Of a stretch of 64,000 bases of DNA, positions 1 through 13,500 are shown piece after piece. Positions within the stretch are counted from its first letter, which is position 1, and each line of letters opens with the position of its first letter. The DNA lies in assembly GCA_001465935.1 (NCBI GenBank), contig LNKV01000004.1, positions 124,001 through 188,000 on the forward strand. The letters run 5' to 3'. Below the pieces are notes generated by a model that had not been told where the DNA came from, did no database searches, and saw nothing but the letters and a program-made list of their open reading frames with translations. Both the position numbers and the translations under genes were made by a program. This DNA is from Clarireedia homoeocarpa (lineage: Eukaryota; Ascomycota; Leotiomycetes; Helotiales; Rutstroemiaceae).

Positions 1-354
1 GGTTTTGGGGACCGACATCCCACACATTGTCCGCAAGGTTGTCTACCATCACATCGTATTTTACGCCGTTTGCATTCTGCACAAGCATGAGGGGTTGTGA
101 TTCTTTTCGATACTCCGTTCGTTGATTGTTTGGGTGTGCTCTGACTGAGCTCGGAACTTCCATTTTGGCGGGGTGGTGCCAGCCCTTGAACTAGAACAGA
201 GAGGAAAGGTCAACGATCAGCAAAAAGCGCAAACGCTCTGTATCTCTACAACGACGGTACAAGGTACCCCAATAGGAAAATAGTTATATTTGGAAGTATC
301 TTCGAGAGACTTACATGTATGAAACATCTTTGCTGACCCAATTGATGAAGGCAT
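1..354 (-). CDS. Zn(II)2Cys6 transcription factor, N-terminal part (cut by left edge)
   Basis: The proposed first exon (354-315) is only 40 nt. A GTAAGT donor, a 124-bp intron (314-191) and a TTCTAG acceptor join it in phase to an exon running from 190 to the edge. The joined frame reads through a Ser/Thr/Gln-rich stretch into the fungal binuclear zinc cluster CAECKRRKIRCDGRQPCGQC, which matches CxxCx(R)RKxxCDGxxPCxxC. This family binds CGG-containing DNA sites in the nucleus and often controls sugar use or secondary metabolism. Four of the six Cys are seen in the first loop and the next two start the second loop. The rest of the protein lies outside the window, so its targets cannot be said. 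The frame is also open upstream of the chosen ATG, so the start is uncertain; the zinc cluster itself is secure. Confidence 0.8.
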
Positions 355-3300
355 GAGGATATTTCCGAAGTCCGAAGGACAATATCCGCCCGTCTGGAAA
401 GAGTGGAACAAGAGTTTGACTGGCAGTGATCGCAGAGCGTAATCAGCTCGATATGAAATATGACAGAAATTCCGAGTACGCTTGATCTTCGAGCCGACGT
501 GACCCTGATTCTCGGTCGGGAGTGAGACGAGTGAAGGTACGGGGGATGGCTGCAGCGGTTCCGGCAATCTTCATTCGTGAATGATAGTCGAAGTAACGTT
601 CGCGGTAAAGAGGCCCACGACGTCGCGGACGATGCTGACCTTAGCTGACGGCACACGACCCTATTCTGTCAATAACCCTGATAGATTTCAATATTATATC
701 TCTACGACGTTGTAGCGGTCGCCGTTTAAAGGGGATACGAAGGTAGGAAGTTTCCTTGGTTTCCTCTGATTGCAACGGTGGAACGGCAAATCATATGTAG
801 CGCACCCTGGCCCTACCTATATGTATGTGCGTGTGTGTGCGTATTGTATATGCAGATTCCCATGGGCAAGATGAGCTGATTTCCCCCCTTGCTAGATCTC
901 ACACTTGGGGAGCGCAATGCCCAAGACTTTTCTTTCATGCGACAGTGGGAAATGAAATTAAGCTGATGGCGATCGACCGGGGTATCGGTAAAGATGGTTG
1001 AGTCACTGGCCAGCCGAAGTCCTGGATTGAGTGAGGATATACAAAGTATGATCCCGAAGGCTGGTGGACGTGGGAAATGCGAGGTGCGAGGTGGGAGATG
1101 GCGAACGGCGAATGGCGAATGGCGAATGGGAAAGGCAGAATGAAGCCCCTCCCTGCTCATGGAGGCTTCGATGGACGACTGCAGTCTTTTTTCTTCAATC
1201 TGGCCTTCTTTTTCGCTTTTCGCTTGCTGATCTGCTTTGCGTTGCTTTGGCTTGCGTGGGGATCGGATCTTGGGTCTTTGCCATTCGTCTTTTTTCATCT
1301 GATCTTTCCCCAGCCAGCCGTGCCAGCCCAGCTCCCAGCTCCCCACAAACTGCTACCCCACACGCAATTCATCCTTTGTGGCTCTGCTTGGGTGAATGGG
1401 GAAAAGCACGTACAGTAGCGTATTTCTCGGATAGACGGAGAGAATTCTCTGAGGCCGTTGATTGGCGGAGCGGAGGCGGGCTCCATGAGATGGCCAAGAG
1501 GATCTCAAGAGACTGCCGGAAAATCTATTTCGCGAATGCTCCGCCGACCTTTTTCGTGGGAGAACATGTTACCACACATTTCAACCGGACACCCACCACC
1601 ATCCACCAACATCCATCACCTGCCATGGAACAGCAGTCGCTTGCCATTTGGAATATTCCCATGGGCAAATCACTGCAGCAATGGGGAGCACAAACACGAT
1701 CGACACATCATCATGCTATCATGCGCTGGGAGATTGGAGATTAATTGAAAAAAGCTGGAAAATTGCGGTCAACACGTGTCGAGCAGCCTCGCAACCCTCA
1801 ACTCTCGTCTCCAAACTTTGGCTCGCGCCAAAGACCCGGACTATCTGAAGTGGCTTTCTTGCTCAGTTGCAGTGGCCGAAAAATTTCATAAAAACACGGC
1901 ACGGATCACTGACGCGATATTCAACTGCTTACCTTATACGGTCACCCATGAGACGTAGTTCATGCAATATATCAACGACCTCATGCGCCGCTCCTCTCTT
2001 TCGTTGGACCTCGTTGGACCAGGGCCCTGAAAACATGTAAGCTATGCAGAAAATCCCTGGGGAATCATGCAGCCGCGCCCAAATATTCGCCGACCAGTGG
2101 TTCTACACTCTGCACACAAGTTCATGAAGGGTTACAAAAGCCGCATCACAGCGCACCCCTTTCAATATCAATGATAGAAATCGGCTTTTCAGCTACGGAA
2201 TCTTCCCGCACACGGCATCTCCCTAGCTGCGCATCATACCAAAGGCGTTTTAATCATGACATCCTCCATGACGCCTTCTAATTTTGAAGCTTACATGTGT
2301 CCTCGGCGATGAGCTGATATTCAACATATCAACGTCTATCATTGGAAAAACGTGGAGATCCATGGTCGGACCTTTTATGAGAAAAACATCACGTTTGCAA
2401 GCCAATGTCCGAAAGATTATCCTTTTTCGTCCATACGAGCAGCGGATACCTTGAGGGTCGCGTTCCTTGCCGTACCAAGGGCAGGGGTCCAGATTGCGGG
2501 GTGATAGCCATCAAGTACCTTATCCTCAACAATCTCAAGATCTGACACTTTGGGGAACTAACGGGTTGTGGAGTGAATCAATAGATTCGATACGTAGATT
2601 CGAAGCATTCGTTTTGACTATAGAATCGAGGAAGTGCCAATATATAAGTTTTGTGTAACCCTTTTCGAAACCTTTTCTACTGTCAACGTGTACCGGCTTT
2701 TCCATTCACGGGGACTTTGTCAGAAATCTTTCCCGATTGCAACTTTGAGATATTCGGGGGTCGTATTTACCTATACTTGGCACCACACTCGGCTCATCGG
2801 GATGATTCATTATTCTCACTATTCGGCATTTGATTCGAAATTAGGGTATATTTCCCATACTACAATCGTTGGCGGATGACCATAACGGCCCGGGGATGAT
2901 ATGCCGGTATTGAAAATCCTACCCGATTTGCCCGAACTTTCGGAGAACATCTTGATTCGTTATGTGACCATCTAAGATGATGTGCTCTTTATTGGACGTC
3001 GATTTAAGGATGACGTCTATGAAGAAGAAGAAAACGAAAAAGAAAACGAAGCGAAGAAGTGAGGAAGCGAAGAAGGAAAAGGGGGGGGGACGCACAATTC
3101 AATGGCTGTATGATAACAGCCAATCAAGACCCAAGATCTGCAGCGATCATACAAACTCCGTAACACCAGCAGTCGTATCAGTAGCATATTGCTACAACTC
3201 AGCTTCTGCAAACTAAAAGCTTGTCTTATACGAAAAGTCTACAACTGAATTAATAGATCTGAAAAGGGCATTATCAGTGAGAGGCAGTTCGACTCATTGC

Positions 3301-4945
3301 ATAGTCTTACAATCCCACAGCAGACTCTGATACCCAGGATCTAGGACCAGCCATCCCAAATATAGCCGCCCCGGTTCTATTGGACACGATATGTGGATTG
3401 GAATAAAACTGTCTTGCGGATAAATTCTTTACATGTGATATCACCAGGAATCCTACGATTCTTGTTGACGGCAGAGATGATAAAGTTCTGATCGTGGTGG
3501 TCACCTTAAGGATATATGATATCGCCGGGGCCGGACTAGATATCATAAATTATCCACCCCGTGTGGGAGCCAATACGTCTGATAGTATTGGCATCAGGTT
3601 CAGTGTCCTCATCTCGATATTTCGTAGGTTTGAGCTACAGATTATTAACCGCTCATAAAGCTGTTGCTCTTTTATCGCGGCGAGTCTACGTACGGTACTA
3701 TATATTTAGTAGTCAGTGTTATACTGTGATTGGATGTATAACTATGTTTTTATGTTCAGTTACCCTTAAGATCACATCTAATCTAGATGGAAATGTGATA
3801 ATTATATATAATGCCTGCTAATCTTCTTCGAATGTAATAGGCAGACAACCTTCAACGGCACGTGTGCGGTTAACGAATAACCGATTACCTGGTAAGTCGC
3901 CTACGCCGCTGCTGTGCCTCTCCAACCTCTACTTCATTCCCATTCTGATCACCAGTCTTACACCGTGATCTATACAATCCGTCCCGCACACTATTTCTAA
4001 ATCCTAGCAACCTTGACGTGAGAATATTTGCCCTAAGTTCTATAACCAAGATATCGACTAGGCCCTACTCGGTGATATTTTGGGTACTTTCGTTCTCGTA
4101 TTTAGTGGAATAGAACTGTTTGCTTTTGATAAAGAAAAAGATAAATGATAAATCCTCCTAGAGGCCAAACACTTCTTCCTCGGTGGAGTCGGGTACGGTG
4201 AGTTCAGTATCATCTGTAATAACGGGGTCGCATGTGTAATCGTGCTCTATTGTTCTGGTGAGGTGGTGTCTGCAGGAATAAGAGTTACACGCCTACGTCT
4301 AATCGAAGTATACTAAAATATAAAGTACTTGACCAAATATTCTTTTCTCAAATATGTCAAAGCCTCTGAAAGATTGAAAAATACTACAAGATACAAATAA
4401 AATATTGATAAGGCGGAAATGCTTTGGTGGCACGTGGGTGGGTTAAAGTCACACCTGGCACGCCTGGTAAGTCTCACTTCGCCTATTTTCATTTATTCCC
4501 AACTCCATTCCCAACTCTATACACTTGACCTACCCAACCTTTGCAGCACGCTATTCCTAGATCCTCACAGTCTTGTCTTTCAGAAATTTTTGGAAGAGTC
4601 TACTGCTGTTATATAATGGCACGAACGCGATCACCTGTAAGGAACATGCACAGAGCCCGTTTGGAAATGGGACATACCCGGAATCCACCTTGCCCTCTCA
4701 AGAAACGTAGCGAATGGACCGGCTACGGCTGTTCTATCTACGGCTAGCCCTCCATCAGCGGCGTGACCATACTACAAAGCTGCGATCTAGTCGAGCTACA
4801 GTATCTCGGCTGTTGGATCACAGGCACAGCAGATAAAATAGGCTTAAAGGACATCAATTATAAGGTACTCGTTGCTTGACTTGATTGGCTATCTACAGTG
4901 GGAAGGACTAGCTATATATAGAGGCATTTCTAGGCCTACTGCCTT

Positions 4946-5031
4946 AGGCTTCGCAAGCCTGTGGGAATGGGCTTCGTAAGCCTAATCGATCACTACGGTG
5001 TTCAGTTTAAGGTGGTGGGCATAGGCCCACC
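4946..5031. repeat. Cluster of three short hairpins
   Basis: Three perfect inverted repeats lie within 86 bp: AGGCTT-CGC-AAGCCT (4946-4960), GGCTT-CGT-AAGCC (4970-4982) and GGTGGGC-ATAG-GCCCACC (5014-5031). The first two are near copies of each other. Such nested hairpins are typical of the ends of small DNA transposons (MITE-like). No flanking target-site duplication was identified. Confidence 0.6.
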
Positions 5032-5360
5032 TACCCCACCTTACCCCGCCTAACAATGACTACGAACTAGAGCAACTTGCCCAAAACTATTGTTGGAAAT
5101 AGGTTGTAACCGGGTATTGGGGCAACAGGGGGGTGAGGCCGGCATAAGTTCGCTAATATTCCGAGACGTATCAAACATGCTGATACGTAGAATAGTGCCT
5201 GTAGGCTTAAATGGATTTAAAAGTAAAAGTAAGAATGGTAACTTGATTGATTCGACTGCTGCTGTTCTGCTATATTTTACAGTGGTAAAGGACACCTTAT
5301 TTATAGCCCTTCAGACATCGCTACAGTGTTGGTATATAGCCCATGTATAGGCTATTTCAA

Positions 5361-5420
5361 CATTGCCTCCTTCAGGTCTGTATTGCCTCCTTCAGGCCGA
5401 TATTGCACCCTTCAGGCCCA
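5361..5420. repeat. 20-bp tandem repeat, three copies
   Basis: Three consecutive 20-bp units built on (T/C)ATTGC(C/A)(T/C)CCTTCAGG start at 5361, 5381 and 5401 and differ at a few positions. They sit in the AT-rich relic stretch just before a TATATATATA run. Confidence 0.8.
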
Positions 5421-6002
5421 TTGGACCTATATTGGCCTCAACACTTGGCGCCTGGTATTGACTATATATATATAGAGCCGTCTTAGACTACCCTCAATAC
5501 TATAGCTTTGTGCGTCTAAGTTTTCCCGGATCTTTAAAATCCAATAGAATGCTGTCGGAGAAATACTATACCCAAATAGAAGCTGCACCTAAGAACCACG
5601 GCTTGGGCTATGAAGAAAGTCTTTAGTGTAATTATAGAGTTACTATTTAAAGCTTTTCAAGAAATTAATATCGTCGAAAAGAAAAATGTATTTTATTCAA
5701 TATTTAAGTCGGACATCGATACAGTATCGAACGAAAGTCGTTGCAAGTAGAGGAGGCGCTGAATTCATCTACTGTACTGTATGTATTGTGGCTGCTTATG
5801 AACTCCACCTTGGACACATTAGTTTTATACTTGACTACGTGCCACTTTGATGATCTAGTAGTATATTGCAGCACAGTACAAACTCAATGTATCACAAATG
5901 AACCACAATTGCTTCCTAAGACGTAAAATTCCTTTCATTAATATAAACATTGCTATAACAAACCTTCCTTCCCCCGCGCCATCTCATTCCTACAATGCAT
6001 CA

Positions 6003-8239
6003 TCATCCAGCAGTAACAGGGCTCAAATTCAAATCATCAATATAATACGTCCTCGCCGCGGCTCCCGCGCACGTGAACCTTACATTAAACGTATACTGCG
6101 CTGCAGTCCCGACGTCAATAAACCCCGTAGACTGCACCCACACGGGCCTGAGGTTTGCCGACGTGATCGTCGCCATAATCTTGACGACCTGGTTCCCGTC
6201 CGCCGTGCCGATGTAGTATGAGATGCTGCAGCCGGGGTTGGCTGTGCTGGCTTTGGTCCACTGTGGAGGAGGGTGGGGTTAGTATGGTGTGGTGGTTTTT
6301 GGGATATGGATATGGTTGTGGATAGCTGGGTATGAGAACTGGAGTGAAGGGGGGAAATAGAATCTGAACTTACACCGCTAAAAGTATACCGCGTATTAGC
6401 CATCAGCGTAACAGGAGTGTAAAACCACGCCTGGTACGCAGAAGCCCCAGCGCTATAGGAGACCGAGGCCGCTTGCGAGCCGCTGTGAGGATCATTGGTG
6501 TTGGCGAAATTGTATGTAAGCGCTCCTGCTGCTGAGTTTCGGATACTCCAGCCGCCGCTTCCTTCGAAATTTCCGTTACTGAGAACGGCGGTGGGGGTGG
6601 GAAGGACTGAGGAGGAGCTGGGAGAGGTGGTTGAAGGGTCGAGTGTTGTGGAAGAGGTGGATGTAGGAGTGGGAGTGGGAGTGGGAGTTGCTGTAGACGA
6701 GCCTAACTCTGAGGTTGTAGGTGATGGCGCTGAGGTGGACTCGGGGGTGCTGATGCTGGTGCTGCTCGAAGTCGTAGGCGTAACCGTGAAGGAGCTGGAA
6801 TCCGATGAAATACTTGAAGATGTCTCCGATGACGTTGTAGGGCTAGGAACCTCAGTGGGTGAAGTTGAAGAGCTTTCGGAGGACGTAGAGGGCTCGACTG
6901 AAGAAGTAGGTGAGGGTTCAACTGATTCTGTAGTCGATGACACTGTGCTTGACGAAGTTTCAAGAGTAGTAGTAGTAGTTGATGGTACTGCACTTGAAGG
7001 CTCAGTTGCGGTGGTACTGGGAGCCTCAGTAGATGACGGGATGTCACTTTCAGCTGAAGAAGTAGTTGAGGGTTCAACTGGTTCTGTAGTCGATGACACT
7101 ACACTTGAAGGCTCAATTGCTGTGGTACCTGAAGACTCCGTGGATGACAGACTGCTAGTCTCCGCTGCGGAGGTAGTTGAAGTCTCAGGTAGCTCTGTAG
7201 TCGATGGTACTGCACTTGAAGGTTCAAGGGATGTGGTGCCAGAAGTGCTAGTAGATGACGGACTGCTGGTCTCAGCTGCCTTGGTAGTCGAGGGCTCACT
7301 CGTTGAGCTTGGAGACTCTACTACTGTGGTAGTTGAAGACTCTGCAATTTCACTAGTACTCAACGGCGCAGGTGAGATAGTAGGAGACTCGACTGGCGTC
7401 GTGCTCGGAGGCTCGGATGATATAGTAGGAGATTCGACCGAGCCAGTGCTTGACGGCTCAGTAGACGTAACACTTAATACCTCTGTAGAAGTGCCAGTTG
7501 AGGTAGTCGATGACAGCTCTGTGCTAGAAGGCTCAGCTGTGCTCGAAGGCTCAGCTGAGAGGATGGTAGAACTGGATGCATTACTCCCAGACTCTGCAGC
7601 TGAACTTGCAGTCTCGCCGGAGGTAGTCGTAGTTTCAGCTGATGCCGATGTTGATGACTCCATGGGAGCCGAGGTGATAGTCGACAAAACATCTGTAACT
7701 GTACTACTGCTGGTACGCGACGTCACCGTAGATGAAACCGACTCCGTACTAACAGAGATCGACGAAGGCGGCGGCTCAAAATAACACGCATTCCCTCCTC
7801 CCCCTTCGCTATTCCCCTCATATCCCTCCGTCCTCTTCTCCACCTCCGCCTCCACCCTCACCCAAACATCCGCCCTCCCCATCCCTCCACAATTCCACCT
7901 CCCATCCCCGCCACACCCCACATCACACTCCTCGACGCTCGTCTTCTTACTCTCCTGCTCAATCCCATCTCCACAATAACACTCCTTCCCATTCTCCACC
8001 GCAAAATACACCCACTTCACGCAATGCGCCGCGCATTTCTCAACCGTCATTTGCTCATCGTAAGTAGACGCTCCAGTGAGCGCGCGCAAGGCGGAGGGTT
8101 CAGTATAGCAGCCTAAGTGGGTGAATTTGGGGATCTGGGGGAGATGCTGCCGGCGGAAAAGGGAAGGGTGCGGAGAGCTGTTGACAACATGCCCGGAGAG
8201 GAGGGCAGTTAGGGAGAGGAAGGTGAGAGTGCGGTGCAT
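6003..8239 (-). CDS. WSC-domain, Ser/Thr-rich cell-surface protein with C-terminal sugar-binding-like domain
   Basis: Model: exons 8239-6374 and 6260-6003, with a 113-bp GTAAGT...CACAG intron, giving 707 aa. The protein starts with a signal peptide (hydrophobic run TFLSLTALLSG). A WSC domain follows at about residues 38-135, with the spaced Cys pattern GCYTE...CAAHC...CYCGD...C. About 370 residues of Ser/Thr/Pro/Glu-rich repeats come next (units such as TSSAE and EPSSTT), expected to be heavily O-glycosylated and extended. Residues about 555-707 look like a beta-sandwich carbohydrate-binding domain: NGNFEGSGGW at its start and YYIDDLNL at its end, as in CBM4/9-like domains. Splicing is needed to restore this end; the unspliced frame turns Arg-rich. 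WSC proteins act as wall sensors or bind glucans. No transmembrane segment is seen, so this one is probably secreted or wall-bound. Domain calls are firm, exact role unknown. Confidence 0.85.
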
Positions 8240-10541
8240 GGTTATTTCCCTAACTGACGGTTATCCTTGCGAGCAGGCAGGCAGGCAATTGAAGGAGATC
8301 GTCAGCTGATGCGTCTCGTCTCACGAGAAAGAGGAAGTAAAGCGCGAACCTGTAAAGAAAAACCGAAGAGAATTCATCAGGGCAATTCAGCACTATATCT
8401 ACCGCCAAAGCAAACAAACCCCTGAGTCCATCATCATCATCCACCATATTATCTTCTAGAACAAAAACAAAAAGAAACAAAGACCAGTATTAGACCCCTA
8501 GCCCCTAGCAGCGGCTGAGAACTCGAAGCTGAAAAACACCCCGACTCCTCACCAATACGGTTAAGACCTCCCCCCATACTAGGAACCATCGTACCGAGTT
8601 AAATAGTCTCAGACAAGCGAGTCATTGCTTCGGCGCGACACACCAGACCGGTGAGATGAACCGAATCCTATCAAACCCCCCCCCCCCCCCAAAAAAAGCA
8701 TAACAAACACAAAGCGACTTGAAAAAACAAAAAAAATTAAAAATCCATCAAAACCCAGAATGAATAAGTCCCTAACTAAATATCTACCAAACCAACCATT
8801 AAGTCAAAATCTCAACTTTTCTCATTTCAATCCAGACTCTTTTTTCATTCAGCACAAATCCAGCTCAAACTCGCCGGTCTAGACCACAATATGATGGCAC
8901 GTGCACTACTACTTTGACCAAACCGAATCAGATCAGATAAGAAAAAAGAAAAAAACTTCTCCTCAACTAGCCAGCCCGTGTCTCTGAACAATCTCGGCTC
9001 CGGAGTTAGGAGAGTTAGTATCCATTAAAGTAAGAACTAAAGACTTCATTCGCTGTAGCCAGTGTTGCGCGATGAAAAAAGGAGGTGAGGCGATGTAATA
9101 TCACATGTATAATATATACGAAAAATATATATATATATACAATTTACATCATCGCCGTCATTACCAATACTGAAGGAAGATCCCTCTATTGTATATAATA
9201 GATATATCTATGATTTATAGTTATCTATTTTCAATTGACTCGATCAACTACCTACCTGCCCCTTACCCTCTTCCAAGCCCACTCATTCATAAAGACAGGA
9301 CAGACTAACCAGCTAGATAGAAACCCCCCCCCCCCCCGTCTCCTCTCTATCATCAATATCCAGAGTAGAACTAAGATAGACAAGATATCCGAAAAGGAAT
9401 TATCATCAATATCCAGAGTAGAACTAAGATAGACAAGATATCCGAAAAGGAATAAAAATCAAAGACCAATAGCCTAAAAGCCACCTCTCACTCTTTTCTT
9501 CCTTCTAAATATCTCAATTCTATCCTATCCTATCTTGTCGTATCTTATCCTATCCTCTGCATCTTCATTCATCCATCTCTACCTACAATCCTCTCCCTCC
9601 GTCAATTCACCCGCTCTCATTCCGTCCTCGGATGAGTTCGTTCGAACAATTCATCCCATCCCATCCTATCGCAGCTCAGCTCAAGCTCCATCCGCATAAG
9701 TATTAAAGTACTATATGCACGCACATACGCACATACGCACCACTCACGCCGTCACCTCACCTTAACGACTAAGAACCCATTAATATTCCCATCTTCAAAC
9801 CCTCAAAGCAAAACCCCAATCAAGATCGCTATGCTCCACGCCTACCCATCAATCCATCCATGCAAATGCAATGCAATGCCCGCAACAACCTTAATCCCAA
9901 TGCCATTCCCATTCCCATGCCCATCCTTCCCTCACCGTCGCCAATCAGTCAAACCCAGTCAGATGTCGAAGCAATCCTGTCAAACCCCAGAAAGTCAAAT
10001 CCCTCTTAAACCCCATTCTCCATTCTCAAGCAAAGCAAAAAGGCACAAAAGCAAATGGTATAAGCCGCAATCAATCAATCAAACTCGCAAAACCCGCTCA
10101 AACCCCTTCTCTCTTATCAAGGCCGTTTCAAAGAAAAGTAAAGTAAATCATCCATCTACCCTTTCCTTCCCAAAAAGGAGAAGAAGAAAAAAAAAAAAAA
10201 AAAAAAGCAAATTTGCAAACTGCAGTATGCAATATCCCATATTCCCAAAAACGCCCACGCTAAAATATCTAGCACAGACTGCGCCGCTCGTGACAAAGAG
10301 ACAAAAGAGTAAAAAGCAAATTCCTTGATGTTGGTACAAGTGTCATGTTGTGTGGTGTTGTGTTGCCTCTGTCGGTTTTGTAATCAGTACTGCGTATCGT
10401 TGAGGTACGGCCAAATATCTGGTATCGTTCGTTGAAGCGCGTGCGTAAAATGTCGGTGTTAATACATCAATAAAAAGTGAAGGAGAAAAAAAAATTGAAA
10501 AAGGAGAAAAATCACGCCGAATGAATCCCCACATGATTCAT
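8240..10541. other. Intergenic region between the WSC gene and the LST4-like gene
   Basis: Holds the WSC-gene promoter and the 3' side of the LST4-like gene. Low-complexity content includes poly-C runs near 8677 and 9325, a TATATATA tract near 9128, many TATCC/CCATC units near 9520-9665, and a long poly-A run near 10188-10206. No coding sequence supported. Confidence 0.6.
9348..9453. repeat. Perfect 53-bp tandem duplication
   Basis: The 53-bp unit 9348-9400 is repeated base for base at 9401-9453. Identity is complete, so the duplication is recent or was made by replication slippage or assembly. It lies in non-coding DNA. Confidence 0.9.
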
Positions 10542-13500
10542 TCATTCAGCACTCTCCACACTCCCCAACCAACTCCTCACACCCTCTCTCAAAAAGCTTT
10601 CCTTAGCCCTACCATGATCAGTATCCTCTCTACTTTCCGCAACTTCCCTGACTATCTCTTCTAGAGCGCTGAGGACCATCCTCTTGCACTCATTTCTCGG
10701 GACCTCTAGCCTCGATGCGGGGATACCTCTTGTATCCGAATTCGAACGTTCCCTTCCAATACCTGGTCGTCGACTAGTTGATCGTGATGAACATGCCGAG
10801 GAATTCTTCGACACTTGACCTGATTGAGCGATGATCCGCTCGACTGCGTCGATCAATGTATCATCCATGCTCACCAACTGCTCTTCTATGAATCGTTCTT
10901 CGAAAGAATCATCAAAGACATCAACTGTCGGTGTCAGAAGCGCGTTTGAATAGACATTTCCATATCTGGAATCCCCTAGGGCCGCAGTTGAAGGAGCTGC
11001 AGGTTCGATGACCTCCCTTATCTTCACCAGACGCCTGTAGCGAAGGTGTGTAAGTGTGAAATTAGTTGCATCAGCAATCAATGCACTAGAGACATCTACC
11101 CATCGATCACCGTTCCCATCCTCAGCATGAGGTGTTGACGGAAGTATAGGTGTAGGTTCTGCCTTCATGGATGCTTTGACACTGGCAATAAGATCTGGCT
11201 GTGATGGAATTGCCTGAAGAGCAAAATCCGGATGATAACGGGGTAGCCATCCACCAACATTAATCGTTGTATCGGAATCGGGACCGGCTCGAGAATAATG
11301 CTCAAATCCTTCCAATCCATTTCCGAATCCTGGAGTGGATAAATAACCACTACTCGAAGGTGAGCTGACGGCCGTTTCAAAAGCCAGATAATCCGGAAGT
11401 GGTACGTCGATTTCGATGACGCCATCTTCAGTGATCGATGTCTTTACTGGCGATTCGAAAGCACCCGACGGATGTGTTACCCGCTCTGCAGTGTGAATGA
11501 TTTGTTCCGTAGTTTCAGCATCGTTATCTTGTTGTACTGCAGCTCTCGTAGTCTTCGTGCTGCCAGACTCAGACTTTCTTAGTTCGCGCTCTTGTTGAAT
11601 CCTAGACGTAGGGATTGGACCCTTGGTAGCCTCTTCAACCATCGCTTCTAGTTTATTGCGAGGCTGCGATGTAATATCTTTGTAATAAGGATCATGGATT
11701 TCGACACCTTCAATTGATGCCATTGATGTGTCCGTAGTGGCAGAAGACGGTCTTCTTTTAGACCCCCAAAAGCCGCTAATCATACTACCCCATCGAGAGT
11801 TCTGACCTTGTGAGTCAGTGCTGATGTTACTGTATTGACCAGAGCTATCGCCTCTTTTCAGAGAGCGAAGAAGATCATCAGTAGCAAGGCTACCGCTACT
11901 TCCAGGTCTTGGAACGGGTCCAGTACCTCTAACCGGACGACGAGTAGAGAAATGTGGCATGGTAGTGACAGGTGTAGCTGTTGTGGTGGTAGCCGTGCTA
12001 CTCTTCCTCGTGCCAATATCACTACCCGGGATAGGTAGATTTGATGTCTTAATTTGAGCAGCCTCAGCATTACGACGTTCTTGCTCAACAGCAGGAACTG
12101 TGATACCAAGGCCACCGAGACCAGGCTGAGATGGTTGTGCTACGTGTGGTTGGTGTGGTTGGTGTGCAGGAGAACTCATGGTTCGAGAGTGGGGTGTTCT
12201 CGAAGTACCGGTTCGCTTATTGATTTTGCGCCGGAGGGACTCTTCTCTCAGAAGAGGCACAACATAAGAAGGGGGAGATTGAGAGTAACCACCCAAAGAC
12301 ACTGACGTGCTTGGTCGATGTCCTCGAGATGATGCAATCTGCTGATTCGCAGGTAAGAAAGCAGCTAATAGAAATATCAATCTTCTTGCTGCCATTTTGT
12401 CGTTCACAACAACGATCGTTCGTGCTGGAAGAGAGATGTCATCATCTTTGACGGCTCTTTGATTCTGGTAATGTCTTCGACGATACCAGCTAGGTCCTAA
12501 GGCTTGAAGCCATTCGGTATGGATGCCCAAGAATCCAGTGAGAAGGTTGTAGAAAAAGAAGCCCTTATCTTTTCCACCCGCCCACTTCTCAGCGAAACGG
12601 GCTTCTTCACGCCATATTCCCCATCGACCTTGGCCAGTAACAACCTGAAGGCTCTTGATGCCGCTGACGACTCTTTGACGGGCGGCATCCACTTCTTTGT
12701 GGATCTTTTGGATCTGCATTAAACAATTCTGAGTGAGTTGGACAAGTTTGGCATTAGCCTTCGGAACCTTGAAAGGTTTTATTTCATCCACAACTCTTTT
12801 GCCAGAAATGGATACACTACCAGAAGGTGCTCGAGAATGTGAGTCGCGGCGAGGATCGGGCGAGTTGATGTCCGCTTGCCGAAGCAAGCACAGTAAAGAT
12901 TCCGTTGCAACTGTTTGCAAATGTGTGAGTGTTCGCATAATGATGTCCCAGTGTTGGGTGATCATATCAATGCGGTCGTCTACATCACTGTAGAACGAGG
13001 AGTCTAGAGACTCGATTCCGAATCCGGTGCCAAGCATAGTCCAACCAGCGCGTCTAGTAGAACTGAAAGATGATGGAAATGAGTCCTGCTCGTTATATGA
13101 GCTTGGTCCGCGAAAACTTGATCTGGAGGCGGGCGCGGAAGGCGCGTGAGGAGGCGAAGCAGGTAAGTGAACTATCAACCCGACAGCATACATCGGGGTA
13201 CGTCTTTGCTTTGGTTGGGGTTTCTTTCCGGGAATCTCAGTGTCATTGATCTTTGGAAAGGGATAACCTGTCGTTTCTCCACCAGTATTTCCAGGCATGG
13301 GTGTTCGATTTTGAAGATCTTCAGGGTCTTCGTTGGGTAAAGCGACGGGAAACATGCGTGTAATAAGAACCTTTTTCCTGTCGTGTGCCCTCGAGGAAGG
13401 TCCTGCAGAAAGACCAGCAGAAGGTGGACCTGGACCAACATTCTCTGATGTGAATGATTGCACCAATTTACTACTGCGCATACTAGATCTGCCAAATGAT

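Larger units (their letters stand above)
355..6002. other. Gene-poor, AT-rich intergenic stretch with degraded repeat DNA
   Basis: About 5.6 kb without a gene I can support. The first 2 kb is of mixed composition with a short GCGAATGG-type microsatellite near 1100-1130. From about 3.5 to 5.9 kb it becomes AT-rich and holds hairpins, a 20-bp triple repeat and coding-like scraps broken by stops, for example a 25-codon scrap from an ATG at 5548 and a short scrap near 5054-5097. Two stretches near 3860 and 4430 share the start GGCACGTG, GGTTAA and CCTGGTAAGTC and look like diverged copies. This is what an old, mutated mobile element looks like, but no family could be named. Confidence 0.5.

Noticed and set aside
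1064..1744. Plus-strand frame of 226 codons
   Set aside because: No domain, starts in a GCGAATGG microsatellite, Arg/Ser-rich and without codon pattern; likely chance.
6495..7784. Plus-strand frame of 429 codons, Val/Asp/Glu/Ser-rich
   Set aside because: It is the antisense of the Ser/Thr repeat of the WSC protein; open only because of the repeat composition.
9831..10328. Plus-strand Lys/Pro/Ser-rich frame of 165 codons
   Set aside because: Low-complexity leader DNA with a poly-A run; no conserved pattern.
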